Source of the DNA: Bdellovibrionales bacterium
Lineage (GTDB): Bacteria; Bdellovibrionota; UBA1018; CAIMNF01
Assembly (NCBI GenBank): GCA_947372355.1
Contig: CANBTI010000011.1
Location: 1 to 58,173, forward strand
DNA: 58,173 bases
Direction of reading: 5' to 3'
Part shown: piece after piece, positions 41,899 to 51,057 of the stretch
Position numbering within the stretch: the first letter of the stretch is position 1
Layout: every line of letters starts with the position of its first letter
Made by a program: the position numbers and the translations under genes
The notes under the pieces: generated by a model
Database searches by the model: none
Told to the model about the DNA's origin: nothing
The model's input: only the letters and a program-made list of their open reading frames with translations

Positions 41899-42853
41899 TA
41901 CATGGCTTTATCCTGAAATTGAACCCTATCAAACAGGCTACTTAAAAGTATCTGATCTTCATGAAATTTATTATGAAGAATGCGGAAATCCAAAAGGAAA
42001 ACCCGTGGTTTTTATTCATGGTGGTCCTGGCGGTGGGGTTGGTCCGATGGATCGACGATACTTTAATCCTGAAAAGTATCGAGTTATTTTACTCGATCAA
42101 CGAGGTGCTGGGAAAAGTAAACCCATGGCATCCCTGGTAAACAACACCACTTGGGATTTGGTGGATGATATTGAAAAACTTCGCACGCATCTACAAATTG
42201 AAAACTGGCTAGTTTTTGGTGGATCCTGGGGAAGCACCCTATCCCTTACCTATGCCATCACTCATCCAACTCGTGTAAAGGGTTTAGTGTTAAGAGGAAT
42301 TTTTCTCATTCGTAAAAAAGAAATTGATTGGTACTACCAAGAAGGCTTGGGAGCGAGTTCAATTTATCCAGATGCTTGGGAACCATTCCGAGATCACATT
42401 CCAGTTTCCGAGCGTGGAGATATGGTGAAAGCTTACTACTCACGCTTAACTCATAGCGATCCAAGTGTTCAAATGGCAGCTGCTATTCCATGGACTGCAT
42501 GGGAAATGGCAACTTCTAGAATTTACACACCACCAGAGATGCTTAAAAGTTTAGTGACCGATGATTTTGCCATCAAATTTGCCAGAATTGAATGTCACTA
42601 TTTTATCAATCATGGATTTTATAAGAGTGATAACTGGATCATCGAAAACATTGCCGCGATCAAAAATATTCCTACTATCATTGTACAAGGACGCTATGAC
42701 GTAGTTTGTCCGGTGATGAGTGCATGGGATTTACACAAAGCATGGCCTGAAGCAAAACTGAATATTGTTCCTGATGCCGGCCATTCCGCTCGGGAAATCA
42801 GTAATGCAAGGCACCTTGTTCATGCTACGGATGTTTTTGCAGATAAAGCTTGA
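41870..42853 (+). CDS. pip: Prolyl aminopeptidase (S33 family)
   Basis: The 327-residue product is an alpha/beta hydrolase with the proline iminopeptidase features. These are the oxyanion HGGPGGGVG, DQRGAGKS, the nucleophile elbow GGSWGSTLSLTYA, the acid GRYDVVCP and the catalytic His in PDAGHSA. It removes N-terminal proline from peptides in the cytoplasm, a useful activity for a cell living on protein. The start is inside the PilZ gene with AAGGAAC upstream. Its last 29 nt overlap the convergent protease gene. Confidence 0.93.
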   Translation: MQKNFEQDPNTWLYPEIEPYQTGYLKVSDLHEIYYEECGNPKGKPVVFIHGGPGGGVGPMDRRYFNPEKYRVILLDQRGAGKSKPMASLVNNTTWDLVDDIEKLRTHLQIENWLVFGGSWGSTLSLTYAITHPTRVKGLVLRGIFLIRKKEIDWYYQEGLGASSIYPDAWEPFRDHIPVSERGDMVKAYYSRLTHSDPSVQMAAAIPWTAWEMATSRIYTPPEMLKSLVTDDFAIKFARIECHYFINHGFYKSDNWIIENIAAIKNIPTIIVQGRYDVVCPVMSAWDLHKAWPEAKLNIVPDAGHSAREISNARHLVHATDVFADKA

Positions 42854-43535
42854 TGCTTTGATCGATCCACTCTTGATAATCGGATAAATACACAGCAAAA
42901 GCATGAGGAGTTTTCTTTCCATCAAAATCATCAATCGTGGAATGAATGGCAAGTAACTCATGGCTATCATTATAAAGTGGGCCGCCTGAGTCACCAAAAT
43001 AGGAATAAATATCAGAGGTTTCCATCACGCCTTTTTCAGGATTTTTCACATAAATCGGATTGGTGGTATTTCTCAGATTTTTATTATTTCTTAACCCAAC
43101 TCCGATTCGTGTAAGACGGTCCCCATTTTTTAAAGGATTTTTCTTTGGAAATTTTCGAATGAATTCTAGAAGAACTGGCGCAGGTTTATCTAGAAATAAA
43201 AGAACAAGATCATTTTTATAAAGTGATTTCTTAGGAAGATAATTGGGATGAACCAGCATTCCTGATCTAACTACTTTTTGAATTTTTGAGGCAGATTCAC
43301 CGTTTTCAACATCAAACACAATATTCATCGAGATGGCTTCATCCGCACAATGAGCCGTAGTTGCAATCACACGGGGATGAATCACCACCCCAGTACAGAT
43401 TGTATTTCCCATTTTATGACCAGGTAAACGTTCAACCTTAATCAAAACTGAATCATTAAATTGTTTCCAATCTACGGATTCAGCCTTTGCATTAAACACG
43501 ATTGGTATAAAGATGAACCACAATATAATTTTCAT
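42825..43535 (-). CDS. Secreted trypsin-like serine protease (S1)
   Basis: The 236-residue product has a signal peptide ending near AKA (residue 18) and the S1 fold. The triad is His62 (TTAHCADE), Asp109 (YKNDLVLLFL) and Ser183 (FGDSGGPLYN). Cys47 and Cys63 flank the His as the usual disulfide. There is no propeptide with a trypsin-type IVGG start, so activation may differ. It overlaps the PLD-like gene upstream by 4 nt and pip by 29 nt at its 3' end. It is a likely digestive or processing enzyme in the periplasm or outside the cell. Confidence 0.9.
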   Translation of the reverse strand: MKIILWFIFIPIVFNAKAESVDWKQFNDSVLIKVERLPGHKMGNTICTGVVIHPRVIATTAHCADEAISMNIVFDVENGESASKIQKVVRSGMLVHPNYLPKKSLYKNDLVLLFLDKPAPVLLEFIRKFPKKNPLKNGDRLTRIGVGLRNNKNLRNTTNPIYVKNPEKGVMETSDIYSYFGDSGGPLYNDSHELLAIHSTIDDFDGKKTPHAFAVYLSDYQEWIDQSIKLYLQKHP

Positions 43536-45382
43536 TCAGTTTCTGGTGGTTTAATCGCCTGCAGAACAGATTGCACAGGATTTTCGCAAGGTTTCGCGAA
43601 TCTATTTTTATCTATTACCACTTGTTCCAGAGTTTTTGTTGTTAGTGAATCTAAACCATCAAACATTGCTTGCCCATCTTTAATGATTTTTTTATCTTTA
43701 AATAAAATGATGGTTTCATTATTTCCTAAGGCATTATCGGAGAAATTAAATGAGGTACCAAAAAATCCTTTTTCATCATCCATGAGTACTTTGTCATGAA
43801 TTTTTGAAGATAACTTCATACTGGTTCCATCCGCAAGTTTTGCAGAGTGCTCTCCATACTCTACTGGTGCTGCTTTGATGAATTTTCTTAATTGTTTTTT
43901 TACCTCATCTGGTAACTGGTTCCAACGATTTTCATTACTGAGCGCATAGACACCAGTAGTAGGATCTTTTACATATCCAATCATATCTAAAAACACAGAA
44001 TAGTCTCGACCTGCAAACGGAGTGTCGCCCACTCCTTTAAATTTAAAAGTTCCTGTTTTTTTAATGTCTTCTATTGCTGCATTATAAAAAGCATCGTCCA
44101 CCCCTTTAGAGGAAATAACAAACTGTATTGCTTTCAACTCACCTTTGCGTTGGCGCACCATCTCCGCAATCATTTGATCGTTAATATCACCTAATGCCCC
44201 ATTGGGAGAAAAAGCTAAGATTAAATTATCCCGCTTTTCAAGCGCAACTTTAGGTGTATCCGCTAAAATCATCCAAGCTCCACTGAGTGGATAATCACTT
44301 CCACGAAGTCCCATATCTAAAGTTTTGGTGAGTTCATGATTTACCAATTGTGCACCGACATCTGTATCCATCATCACTAAATGATTAGCATTGGGAATTG
44401 AATATTTTGATTTCACTTTACCAATTCCATCCCCTTCAGGACCACTACACGATTGAGTGAGATTTCCACTCGAAGCAAGCACGGCACCCTTGCCCTTCAC
44501 TTCCCAGTCTCTTGCACATAATTTTTGATGATTTAATCCAACTGAATTCACCGCAAAAACTTTTACTTTTCCGCTTTGTTGCAATCGATCAAAAACGGCT
44601 TTTACTTCTGGTCGATCCACTATATTTTGATTATAAATCCCGACACGAACATCCACTCCATGTGCGCCTCTTTCGATGAGAGCATCTGCCACTTCAGTTA
44701 AATCAAAATCAAAAACATTTAAAACAATTTGTTTCTCTGCTTTTTTGATAAAATCGATCCATTTTTGCTTTAAATTAGAGGGTTGAACCATTTTACCATC
44801 TTTGTATTTCAAAAGAGTATTGGCATAAAACTCTGTGTTTCGATAACCAGAATTACCATCTAAAGTTTGAAGCACTCGGGGTTCAAGTGGATTATTGTAT
44901 TTAATGAATTTTTCTTTTACCGCTGGATCTTCTAAAACTTTTTTAAATTTTTCTGTCCAAACTTGACGTATGGCTAATTGTTTTGCGTCGTCTTTGGCTA
45001 TTTCTGGCACTTCCTTGATATAGTCATCCAGCATCGGCCAAAGATCTTTATTCATTTGCAATAAAAGAACGAATTGATGTTCTGAAACTTCTTTCATTCC
45101 TCCAACAGGAATATTTAACATTTTCGAAAGAGCGGGATCAATTTTTAACTCTTCAGTAAAAACACTTTTTAATAGATCTTGCACCGGTTTACGCGTGAGT
45201 AATTCGCGAGAATACTTAAACATTTGATTATAATCATCACTTTGAATAGGAAGATTAAAGGTAGCTATAAATTTTTCTACCGCCGGTTTTGGTACAGGAG
45301 TTGGTAAAGGACCAGCAAATACCAAATATGAATGAGTGATCAAACCAATCATCAGCAGTCCAAGTTTAAATATTCGTATCAT
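43532..45382 (-). CDS. Secreted phospholipase-D-superfamily protein with two HKD motifs
   Basis: The 616-residue product has a signal peptide ending near VFA (residue 23), a Pro-rich start and a helical N-terminal domain of about 180 residues. Two PLD half-domains follow: H285-x-K287-x4-D292 (NHQKLCARD) and H529-x-K531-x4-D536 (IHDKVLMDD), each followed by the GTxN/SGN-type strand (ASSGNL, FGTSFNFSDN). Two complete motifs suggest a functional phosphodiesterase on phospholipid or nucleic acid. It is the first gene of a two-gene operon with the trypsin-like protease, an exoenzyme pair. Confidence 0.9.
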   Translation of the reverse strand: MIRIFKLGLLMIGLITHSYLVFAGPLPTPVPKPAVEKFIATFNLPIQSDDYNQMFKYSRELLTRKPVQDLLKSVFTEELKIDPALSKMLNIPVGGMKEVSEHQFVLLLQMNKDLWPMLDDYIKEVPEIAKDDAKQLAIRQVWTEKFKKVLEDPAVKEKFIKYNNPLEPRVLQTLDGNSGYRNTEFYANTLLKYKDGKMVQPSNLKQKWIDFIKKAEKQIVLNVFDFDLTEVADALIERGAHGVDVRVGIYNQNIVDRPEVKAVFDRLQQSGKVKVFAVNSVGLNHQKLCARDWEVKGKGAVLASSGNLTQSCSGPEGDGIGKVKSKYSIPNANHLVMMDTDVGAQLVNHELTKTLDMGLRGSDYPLSGAWMILADTPKVALEKRDNLILAFSPNGALGDINDQMIAEMVRQRKGELKAIQFVISSKGVDDAFYNAAIEDIKKTGTFKFKGVGDTPFAGRDYSVFLDMIGYVKDPTTGVYALSNENRWNQLPDEVKKQLRKFIKAAPVEYGEHSAKLADGTSMKLSSKIHDKVLMDDEKGFFGTSFNFSDNALGNNETIILFKDKKIIKDGQAMFDGLDSLTTKTLEQVVIDKNRFAKPCENPVQSVLQAIKPPETE

Positions 45383-45470
45383 TAAATTACCTCATCTCTC
45401 TTTTCGGGAAACCGTCAAAAATTCTTTAAAAATGTTTCAAGCTTATTAAAGCGTCAACCGATCAACACAT

Positions 45471-46295
45471 ATGATGGTTTTTTGTCGTAATTTTTTACTC
45501 TTGTTTTATGCATTTCATAGCTACGTTTTTGCACAAACGAATGACACAACGCATGCAACTTTTCACTCTACTTTGATGGGCAAACCACTTTCGATTTCAC
45601 AAAATGCAGATCCAACGGCTGATCATTTAGGTGTTCAAACTCAAACTCAATTGCAGTTTTTAGGTAAAAATAAAGATCTGAGTACAGTCAGCGTAGAAGC
45701 AATTCCATATTCATCTCCATCTAAAGATGTACCAAATATACCAATAGCCACTACCAATTGGTATATTGGTGGAACACAAATTTGGACTGGAAATCTTGCA
45801 TTTAAAAATGGGGCACTCACTTACGAGGGCGGAATTGCACCTACACAGATTCCATTTCCATTGTTTGTCTATCCACTTGGACCAATTCTTTTACAAGTAG
45901 ACGCAGGCGTTTCTTTTCAAGGAAATGTATCCGCATCATTGATTCCGGGAATTTCAATCCCTATGGAAGACTCAACTCTATCTGGAAAACTACAAGCCGA
46001 ACTCGCTGCCTCTGCTTATATAGAAGGATATGCAAAACTTCTGATTGTGCGTGCGGGTATTGGAGGCAATATCAATGTCATAGATGGTACTGCTGGGATT
46101 GAAACCACGATCTTCATGAATCAAACTAAGCCAAAACTAGAAGGTTTTGGAAAAGTTCAACTACTGGATGGCAGTGTTTATGGATTCGTAGATACCACTA
46201 TTTTATTTGGAAGATGGCGAAGAATTTTAAATAAAAATTTCTTTGCTTGGAATGGCAAGTGTTATTCCTTTGGAGTGGAACAATGCCAACAATAA
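45471..46295 (+). CDS. Secreted beta-rich protein of unknown function
   Basis: The 274-residue product has a signal peptide ending near VFA (about residue 21). The mature part is Gly/Ser/Thr-rich with short strands (NWYIGGTQIWTGNLAFKNG, QVDAGVSFQGNVSASLIPG, AAELAA-like repeats), ending with a Cys pair (CYSFGVEQC). It may be a surface or barrel-like protein. The family is not recognised. Its stop overlaps the next gene by 13 nt, suggesting the two products act together. The ATG has no clear ribosome-binding site. Confidence 0.75.
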   Translation: MMVFCRNFLLLFYAFHSYVFAQTNDTTHATFHSTLMGKPLSISQNADPTADHLGVQTQTQLQFLGKNKDLSTVSVEAIPYSSPSKDVPNIPIATTNWYIGGTQIWTGNLAFKNGALTYEGGIAPTQIPFPLFVYPLGPILLQVDAGVSFQGNVSASLIPGISIPMEDSTLSGKLQAELAASAYIEGYAKLLIVRAGIGGNINVIDGTAGIETTIFMNQTKPKLEGFGKVQLLDGSVYGFVDTTILFGRWRRILNKNFFAWNGKCYSFGVEQCQQ

Positions 46296-47914
46296 GAGCA
46301 TTCATTTTTATAGCACTCATCATTGCTTCAGGTTTTACTTTGATTCAACATCATCCATCTACTCATGAAGATTTATTGATCACTAAAAACGAAAACAAAA
46401 AAATCTTAGTCGATCGGAATCCATCCTCACTCCAAAAATCTAATATCATAGAAACCTATGAGTTTAAAAGACACGTAAAGGCAGTGCTCAATTCTGAGAA
46501 ATCGAGTAAGACCTTCGCCGACCTACAATACAAAGGTAAATTTAAAGTAGAATGGATTACAGAAAACTCTGCACTCATTTCTTATGAATTGGAAAACAAC
46601 ATTCATTCCAATATTAAATTTGAATTATTCATGGATCACTGGGCAATCAAGGAGATTAAATCAGGTGACATTAAAAATGAAAGCGACGAAGACGCTCTCA
46701 ATATCTTACAAGATTTTTCAACAATTTTTGCCTATCGATCATCGCAAGACACTTCAGGAAAATACAATGCAAACTATTCGGTTAAAAAAGATTCGGCATT
46801 TAGTCAGCTCATTCATAAAAGTAAGATCAATTATATTCAAACATTTTCTTCACCCATATCGATCCTTTCATCCATAAACAAATATTCAATTCAAACACAA
46901 TCCGATAAAATCACTTCTGCTCAGGGTAAGGAAATCACCAAAGTTAAAATGTTGGGGAAAAGTAATCTGATCACGACTTCCGAATTTGAACTGGATAGAA
47001 AATCAACTGCCATTCAAATGGCTAAAAAAATTAATCATGAGTCCATGAAAGAGATCGATTTACAATTATTCTCTCATTATTCATTACCTATCATCCCCTG
47101 GAGCAATCTACATTCATCATTGGTTGAGATCCACAAACTGAACCAAAACAACCGACTCAATTTATTCCGTGAGTTAGTTAAAAACTTTAAAAAAGAACCT
47201 AAAAACTTAGACCCATTTTTAAATTGGGTTGAAGCCAACTCAGAAAAAACAGGCATACGAACATTTGCCATTGGAGTTTTAGCAACCTTAGGTAGCGTTG
47301 AGTCTCAAAAAAAACTGATCGATTGGTTTCAACAATTTCCTGAAGCCAGACCCACCATTCTCAATGCTTTCACAACGAGTAACGCTCAATTTAGTGAAGA
47401 AACAAAATTATTTTTAAATCAATTGATCGATAAAAAAGAAAATGATTCTAATTCTGCAAATGGTGCCTTGTTTGCAATGGGGGCTGGAATCAAAAATAAT
47501 AACTTAATCAATCAAGGTGATTCCACTGCAGAGATCAATCGACTCCAAAACATGCTCAACACGGCAAGCACTTCCAATGAAAAGGAAATTGTACTTTCAG
47601 CAATGGGAAATTCAGGAAGTCAGGCATTTATCCCCTTGATTGAGCAAAGTCTGGAGGCATCCCATGAATCCAATGAAAATGTTCGTGAAAAAGCCGTATT
47701 GGCATTGAGACTCATGCCGGTTTCCAATACCGTTCAATTGGTCAATCAAGCTTGGAACGATTCCTCGATTAAGGTTAAATCTGCAGCAATTCAGGTGATC
47801 CATTTTCAAGGAGAAATCGAAGCTTATCAGGGGGTTTTAAATCAATGTGTGAGGGAATCTCCCACTCTTAAAGACGCCTGCCTCCGTGTATTGGAATTGA
47901 ATCAGCATTCGTGA
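46283..47914 (+). CDS. Exported protein with C-terminal HEAT-like repeats
   Basis: The product (543 residues from the ATG at 46283) has an uncleaved or signal-type hydrophobic N-terminus (RAFIFIALIIASGFTLI). A beta-rich region spans about 40-250. Helical repeats run from about residue 270 to the end, such as GIRTFAIGVLATLGSVESQ and VREKAVLALRLMP, spaced like HEAT repeats. The layout, a beta domain then a helical superhelix, recalls large lipid transfer or vitellogenin-like modules, but that is only a resemblance. GGAG seven bases upstream and the signal sequence support the start. It is coupled to the preceding gene by overlap. Confidence 0.75.
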   Translation: MPTIRAFIFIALIIASGFTLIQHHPSTHEDLLITKNENKKILVDRNPSSLQKSNIIETYEFKRHVKAVLNSEKSSKTFADLQYKGKFKVEWITENSALISYELENNIHSNIKFELFMDHWAIKEIKSGDIKNESDEDALNILQDFSTIFAYRSSQDTSGKYNANYSVKKDSAFSQLIHKSKINYIQTFSSPISILSSINKYSIQTQSDKITSAQGKEITKVKMLGKSNLITTSEFELDRKSTAIQMAKKINHESMKEIDLQLFSHYSLPIIPWSNLHSSLVEIHKLNQNNRLNLFRELVKNFKKEPKNLDPFLNWVEANSEKTGIRTFAIGVLATLGSVESQKKLIDWFQQFPEARPTILNAFTTSNAQFSEETKLFLNQLIDKKENDSNSANGALFAMGAGIKNNNLINQGDSTAEINRLQNMLNTASTSNEKEIVLSAMGNSGSQAFIPLIEQSLEASHESNENVREKAVLALRLMPVSNTVQLVNQAWNDSSIKVKSAAIQVIHFQGEIEAYQGVLNQCVRESPTLKDACLRVLELNQHS

Positions 47915-47925
47915 GTATTTTTTGG

Positions 47926-47954
47926 TTGCACCGAGTCCTCATTCAGGTTATTTT
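47926..47954 (+). promoter_or_regulatory. Promoter of tRNA-Met
   Basis: TTGCAC (47926-47931), a 17-bp spacer and TATTTT (47949-47954) form a sigma70-like promoter. The expected start near 47961 would leave a short leader of about 17 nt before the tRNA. Confidence 0.6.
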
Positions 47955-47977
47955 TACTCGAAATTCCATTTAGTTAC

Positions 47978-48054
47978 GGCTCGGTAGCTCAGTTGGTTAG
48001 AGCACTGCATTCATAACGCAGGGGTCGGCAGTTCAAGTCTGCCCCGAGCCACCA
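47978..48054 (+). tRNA. tRNA-Met (anticodon CAT), elongator type
   Basis: A complete 77-nt cloverleaf: acceptor GGCTCGG/CCGAGCC, D arm GCTC...GAGC, anticodon loop TTCATAA (CAU), T loop TTCAAGT, and an encoded ACCA 3' end. The paired first base and lack of three G-C pairs in the anticodon stem argue against an initiator. A tRNA-Ile with lysidine-modified CAU cannot be excluded by eye. An A-C mismatch closes the anticodon stem. Confidence 0.93.
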
Positions 48055-48070
48055 TTTACCTTCAAAATTA

Positions 48071-49537
48071 TTATTTAGCCTGATCAATTAAATAGTAAAC
48101 CATCTCTGCAAGTGGAGCAGCTGAATCGATCATCGACCAAGGTTCATTTTTAGGAAGTGTAAACTTTGCAGACACTAAACTCGCGCTATACCAATCTTTT
48201 GGAATGTTTCCATCGCCTTTAAACTTCCAATTAATATTGCCCCAAATTTCAGTTTTGCTTGGATTAATCGTGGATCCTTCATCTGCATCCACCGAACTGC
48301 GAGACCAAGCCAGTTGGTACTTAGCAAGCATCCAAAGCATATCTGGCTGTTGATCAATATTTTTTCCATTTCCCACTCTAAATTGACCACCCACTACTTC
48401 ACCCTGAGCGTTTAATTCGATGTCATAAATATAATTAATTCTTTTCTTCTGATGATCATCTTCAGGAGAATCGGTTTTTTTACCCGTTGGCCAATCGTAA
48501 TCTAAAATATCCATGTGCATTTCCACTCCAGCTAACTGTGTAGCCAGAGGATTGCGTAAAGCTTCTCTACCATCATGCACTTGATTCATTGGAACCGCAC
48601 TTTGAGCCAAAGTTCCTTGCTTCTCGGTTATTGGATTAAAATAACTTAATTCATAACCATAAACAGGATGATTATTGACCGCTGTTTTATTATCCACATC
48701 GATAATGAATCCTCTATGATCAATTCCGATTCGATTTAAAACTGTGGTGTGCCACAATCCTGCATCAATATCATGGCATTCATCTTTAATCGGGCGACCA
48801 AGACTATCCTTTTCAGGATGACTATCTCTGCATCGATTTCCAACACGCTCAATGTTCATCCACTGATTAGCTCTTGCAAATAAGTGTGCTGTGAGTGCTT
48901 TTAAATCATCAGGATAAAAATTAATCATTTGTCCAGTAGCACCACGCACTCGAACTGCTTTTACTGGTCTAGGCACATGAAGTGAAGCGGTAGTCCATCC
49001 ATCACAGATTCCGTTCCACACAGCCATTCCCTTACTTTCAGACCAAATTCCAGTATTAGGATTAGGTTTATGATAAAAACGATATTCAATTTCATCTAAA
49101 ATATTTTGGGTGAGAGTAAAATTTAAATCGCCCATCAACAGATCATACTTCTCCGATGGAGAAAGATTACGGGCAATTTGTTCCTCATCCATTCCCAATA
49201 CTTTCTTCTTCAATCTTTCATTATTATTTTTCCAAGCGCCTTTATTCATTTCAAAATTGGTCACTAAACCAATGAGTGAACTAAAAACTGGAAACAATTT
49301 CTTTTGATATCGATTTGCAATTCCGCCCAGTGAATCTGGCCAATAACTACTCGTCCAGGGTTGCGCAGGCGTTTTCGATTGGTTCAAACCCATCTCTTCT
49401 AATTTGAATGCATTCATTTCAGCGGAGGGACGATGTAAAAGTCTTTCAACATCGGGACGAATTTCTGTGAACCCCATTAAACTTGGAGTAGTGATCAAAA
49501 CAGTAACGAAAAGAATTGGTTGAAAATGACGTTTCAT
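48071..49537 (-). CDS. Secreted transglutaminase-elicitor-like protein, paralogue 2
   Basis: The 488-residue product has a signal peptide (to about LMG, residue 22). It shares with the product of 37651-39009 the ordered motifs PWTSSYWP, LSPSEKYDLL, VWNGICDGWTTAS (Cys178), INFYPDDLKALTA, GLWHTTVLNRIG (His263) and FIIDVDN (Asp280), so the Cys-His-Asp layout is conserved. The residue after the nucleophile Cys is Asp here and His in paralogue 1. A transglutaminase or papain-like role is inferred. It lies just after tRNA-Met on the opposite strand and is monocistronic. Confidence 0.75.
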   Translation of the reverse strand: MKRHFQPILFVTVLITTPSLMGFTEIRPDVERLLHRPSAEMNAFKLEEMGLNQSKTPAQPWTSSYWPDSLGGIANRYQKKLFPVFSSLIGLVTNFEMNKGAWKNNNERLKKKVLGMDEEQIARNLSPSEKYDLLMGDLNFTLTQNILDEIEYRFYHKPNPNTGIWSESKGMAVWNGICDGWTTASLHVPRPVKAVRVRGATGQMINFYPDDLKALTAHLFARANQWMNIERVGNRCRDSHPEKDSLGRPIKDECHDIDAGLWHTTVLNRIGIDHRGFIIDVDNKTAVNNHPVYGYELSYFNPITEKQGTLAQSAVPMNQVHDGREALRNPLATQLAGVEMHMDILDYDWPTGKKTDSPEDDHQKKRINYIYDIELNAQGEVVGGQFRVGNGKNIDQQPDMLWMLAKYQLAWSRSSVDADEGSTINPSKTEIWGNINWKFKGDGNIPKDWYSASLVSAKFTLPKNEPWSMIDSAAPLAEMVYYLIDQAK

Positions 49538-49622
49538 AAAGGCAAGGTATCACAACTTTATACATTGCGTCAATTTAGTAAATCACCTAGCTTTCAACTC
49601 TTGAATATAGTTTAATAGCTTA

Positions 49623-50222
49623 ATGAAATCAGCCTTGATCCTAAAAATTTCCTTAATTTCAGCTATTTTATTAGTAAATCCAATATCAGCCTCTGCCTTC
49701 GAAATGCTTGGATTGATTAGCTATAATATGGGCCAAGTGAATCCTAGACCCTCTAGCTTCAAAAGCCTGAGTGATGGAATCGGGTATACATTTTTAGGTC
49801 GTGTAGATCTTGGGCCAGGACAAATTGAATCTGGTTTTCAATTCACCCCCACTTCAATCGTTACCACTCAAACCTTTGGTGAAATCACTACCACTGGTTC
49901 TTATTGGATCCTTCCACTGATGTATCGATATACATTTATTCCACCATTTTTCTCCTTTGCGGTAGGAATTGATTACGCTGTAGTTGGTACCAATAACTTT
50001 TCCATAGGTGGAGCCCAAGTGAATGGGATCACTACTGGATATAAAAGTCATTTTGGTGCCCAAGCAAGCTTAGAAGCAAATCAGGATTTGGGAGAAAATT
50101 TGAGCGCTGTTTTGGATGTGAGATACCGAGGCGGTTTAGCGAACGCAATCACCTTCTCCAATGAAGGTTCCAGATATAACTTCTGGGTTATTGCTTTAGG
50201 GATTCAGAAACATCTTGAGTAG
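49623..50222 (+). CDS. Small outer-membrane beta-barrel protein
   Basis: The 199-residue product has a signal peptide ending near ASA (about residue 25), then eight strand-like segments (GLISYNMGQVN, YTFLGRVDLG, YWILPLMYRYTF, FFSFAVGIDYAVVG, SAVLDVRYRGG, NFWVIALGIQKHLE). The length and pattern fit an eight-stranded barrel. There is no Shine-Dalgarno site; a TATAGT -10-like box lies just upstream. The last 35 nt overlap the convergent barrel gene. Confidence 0.75.
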   Translation: MKSALILKISLISAILLVNPISASAFEMLGLISYNMGQVNPRPSSFKSLSDGIGYTFLGRVDLGPGQIESGFQFTPTSIVTTQTFGEITTTGSYWILPLMYRYTFIPPFFSFAVGIDYAVVGTNNFSIGGAQVNGITTGYKSHFGAQASLEANQDLGENLSAVLDVRYRGGLANAITFSNEGSRYNFWVIALGIQKHLE

Positions 50223-51057
50223 AATTTCTTAATCCTAGATCCATCACACTCATGGATGGTTTAATATTATACTGGAGAGTAAAAAATCCACAAATTGCTG
50301 AATGGGCAATCGGTGAAGAATTTAAACCAACACCAAAGAGTGCATTGAATTTAGGTTCTGGATTTAAATTTACAATTGGACCATATAAATGGGAATAACC
50401 GCCCGTATCTAATGCTCGGCTATAAAGAGAAATCAAACCCACTTTGGTGTGTTCAGAAACATCATAGAGAAGCGCCGGACTCCAGGTTAAAATATTTTCG
50501 CCACTTTTTTTCCCAAATAAAATGGTGGTTTCATCAAACACAGGTTTTGAGGAATTTGAATATCCCCGAAGCTCTTCATAACGAGCAACCATCAGGAACG
50601 AAACTCCAGAATGGGCAGCAACAAAATTTAGTCGAATCTGCTTGCGATCAGAGCGACCAGTGCACTCGTATAGATTGCAATCTACCCATTTCGGTACATA
50701 ATTGCGAACGCCTGTATCGTACCCTAGAGTGACTCCAAAAATAGAAATCGGAAAAAACTGAAATTCTAAACCAGCTCGATTCACCACTCCACTGGTCATG
50801 AGGTTTAGCCCTCCCCTCAAATAACCATACTTCCAAGATTGGGTATTACCCCAAACGGGATAAGATACTCCCAATGCACCCACGATTTGAGTTCCAATGG
50901 GATAGGTTCGGCCATTCAAACTTAACTTCAAATCAGATTGAAAATCAGATTGAGCTAAAGCCATATTTTGAGCCAAAAATAAGCAAAATAAAGTAATTAG
51001 AAGTTGTGTAAAAATTAAATTGACGTTACGCGTTATAATTGATACGTCACTCCCCAT
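50188..51057 (-). CDS. Outer-membrane beta-barrel-like protein, start overlaps that of its divergent neighbour
   Basis: The product (289 residues from the ATG at 51057) has a long signal peptide ending near ALAQ. It then shows barrel-like strands (GYLRGGLNLMTSG, RAGLEFQFFPISIFGVTLGYDTG, VSFLMVARYEEL, VGLISLYSRALDTGGYSHLYGPIV). A disulfide-sized loop CNLYEC occurs near residue 120. The start is set by the signal peptide. Upstream in-frame starts at 51081 and 51105 also exist, but they would extend deeper into the divergent gene. No ribosome-binding site is seen. The 3' end overlaps the 49623 gene by 35 nt. Confidence 0.7.
   Translation of the reverse strand: MGSDVSIITRNVNLIFTQLLITLFCLFLAQNMALAQSDFQSDLKLSLNGRTYPIGTQIVGALGVSYPVWGNTQSWKYGYLRGGLNLMTSGVVNRAGLEFQFFPISIFGVTLGYDTGVRNYVPKWVDCNLYECTGRSDRKQIRLNFVAAHSGVSFLMVARYEELRGYSNSSKPVFDETTILFGKKSGENILTWSPALLYDVSEHTKVGLISLYSRALDTGGYSHLYGPIVNLNPEPKFNALFGVGLNSSPIAHSAICGFFTLQYNIKPSMSVMDLGLRNSTQDVSESLKQ

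Noticed and set aside
50188-50836. Small plus- and minus-strand frames inside the barrel gene
   Set aside because: They overlap the barrel gene in other frames, begin with TTG, lack ribosome-binding sites and show no recognisable features.
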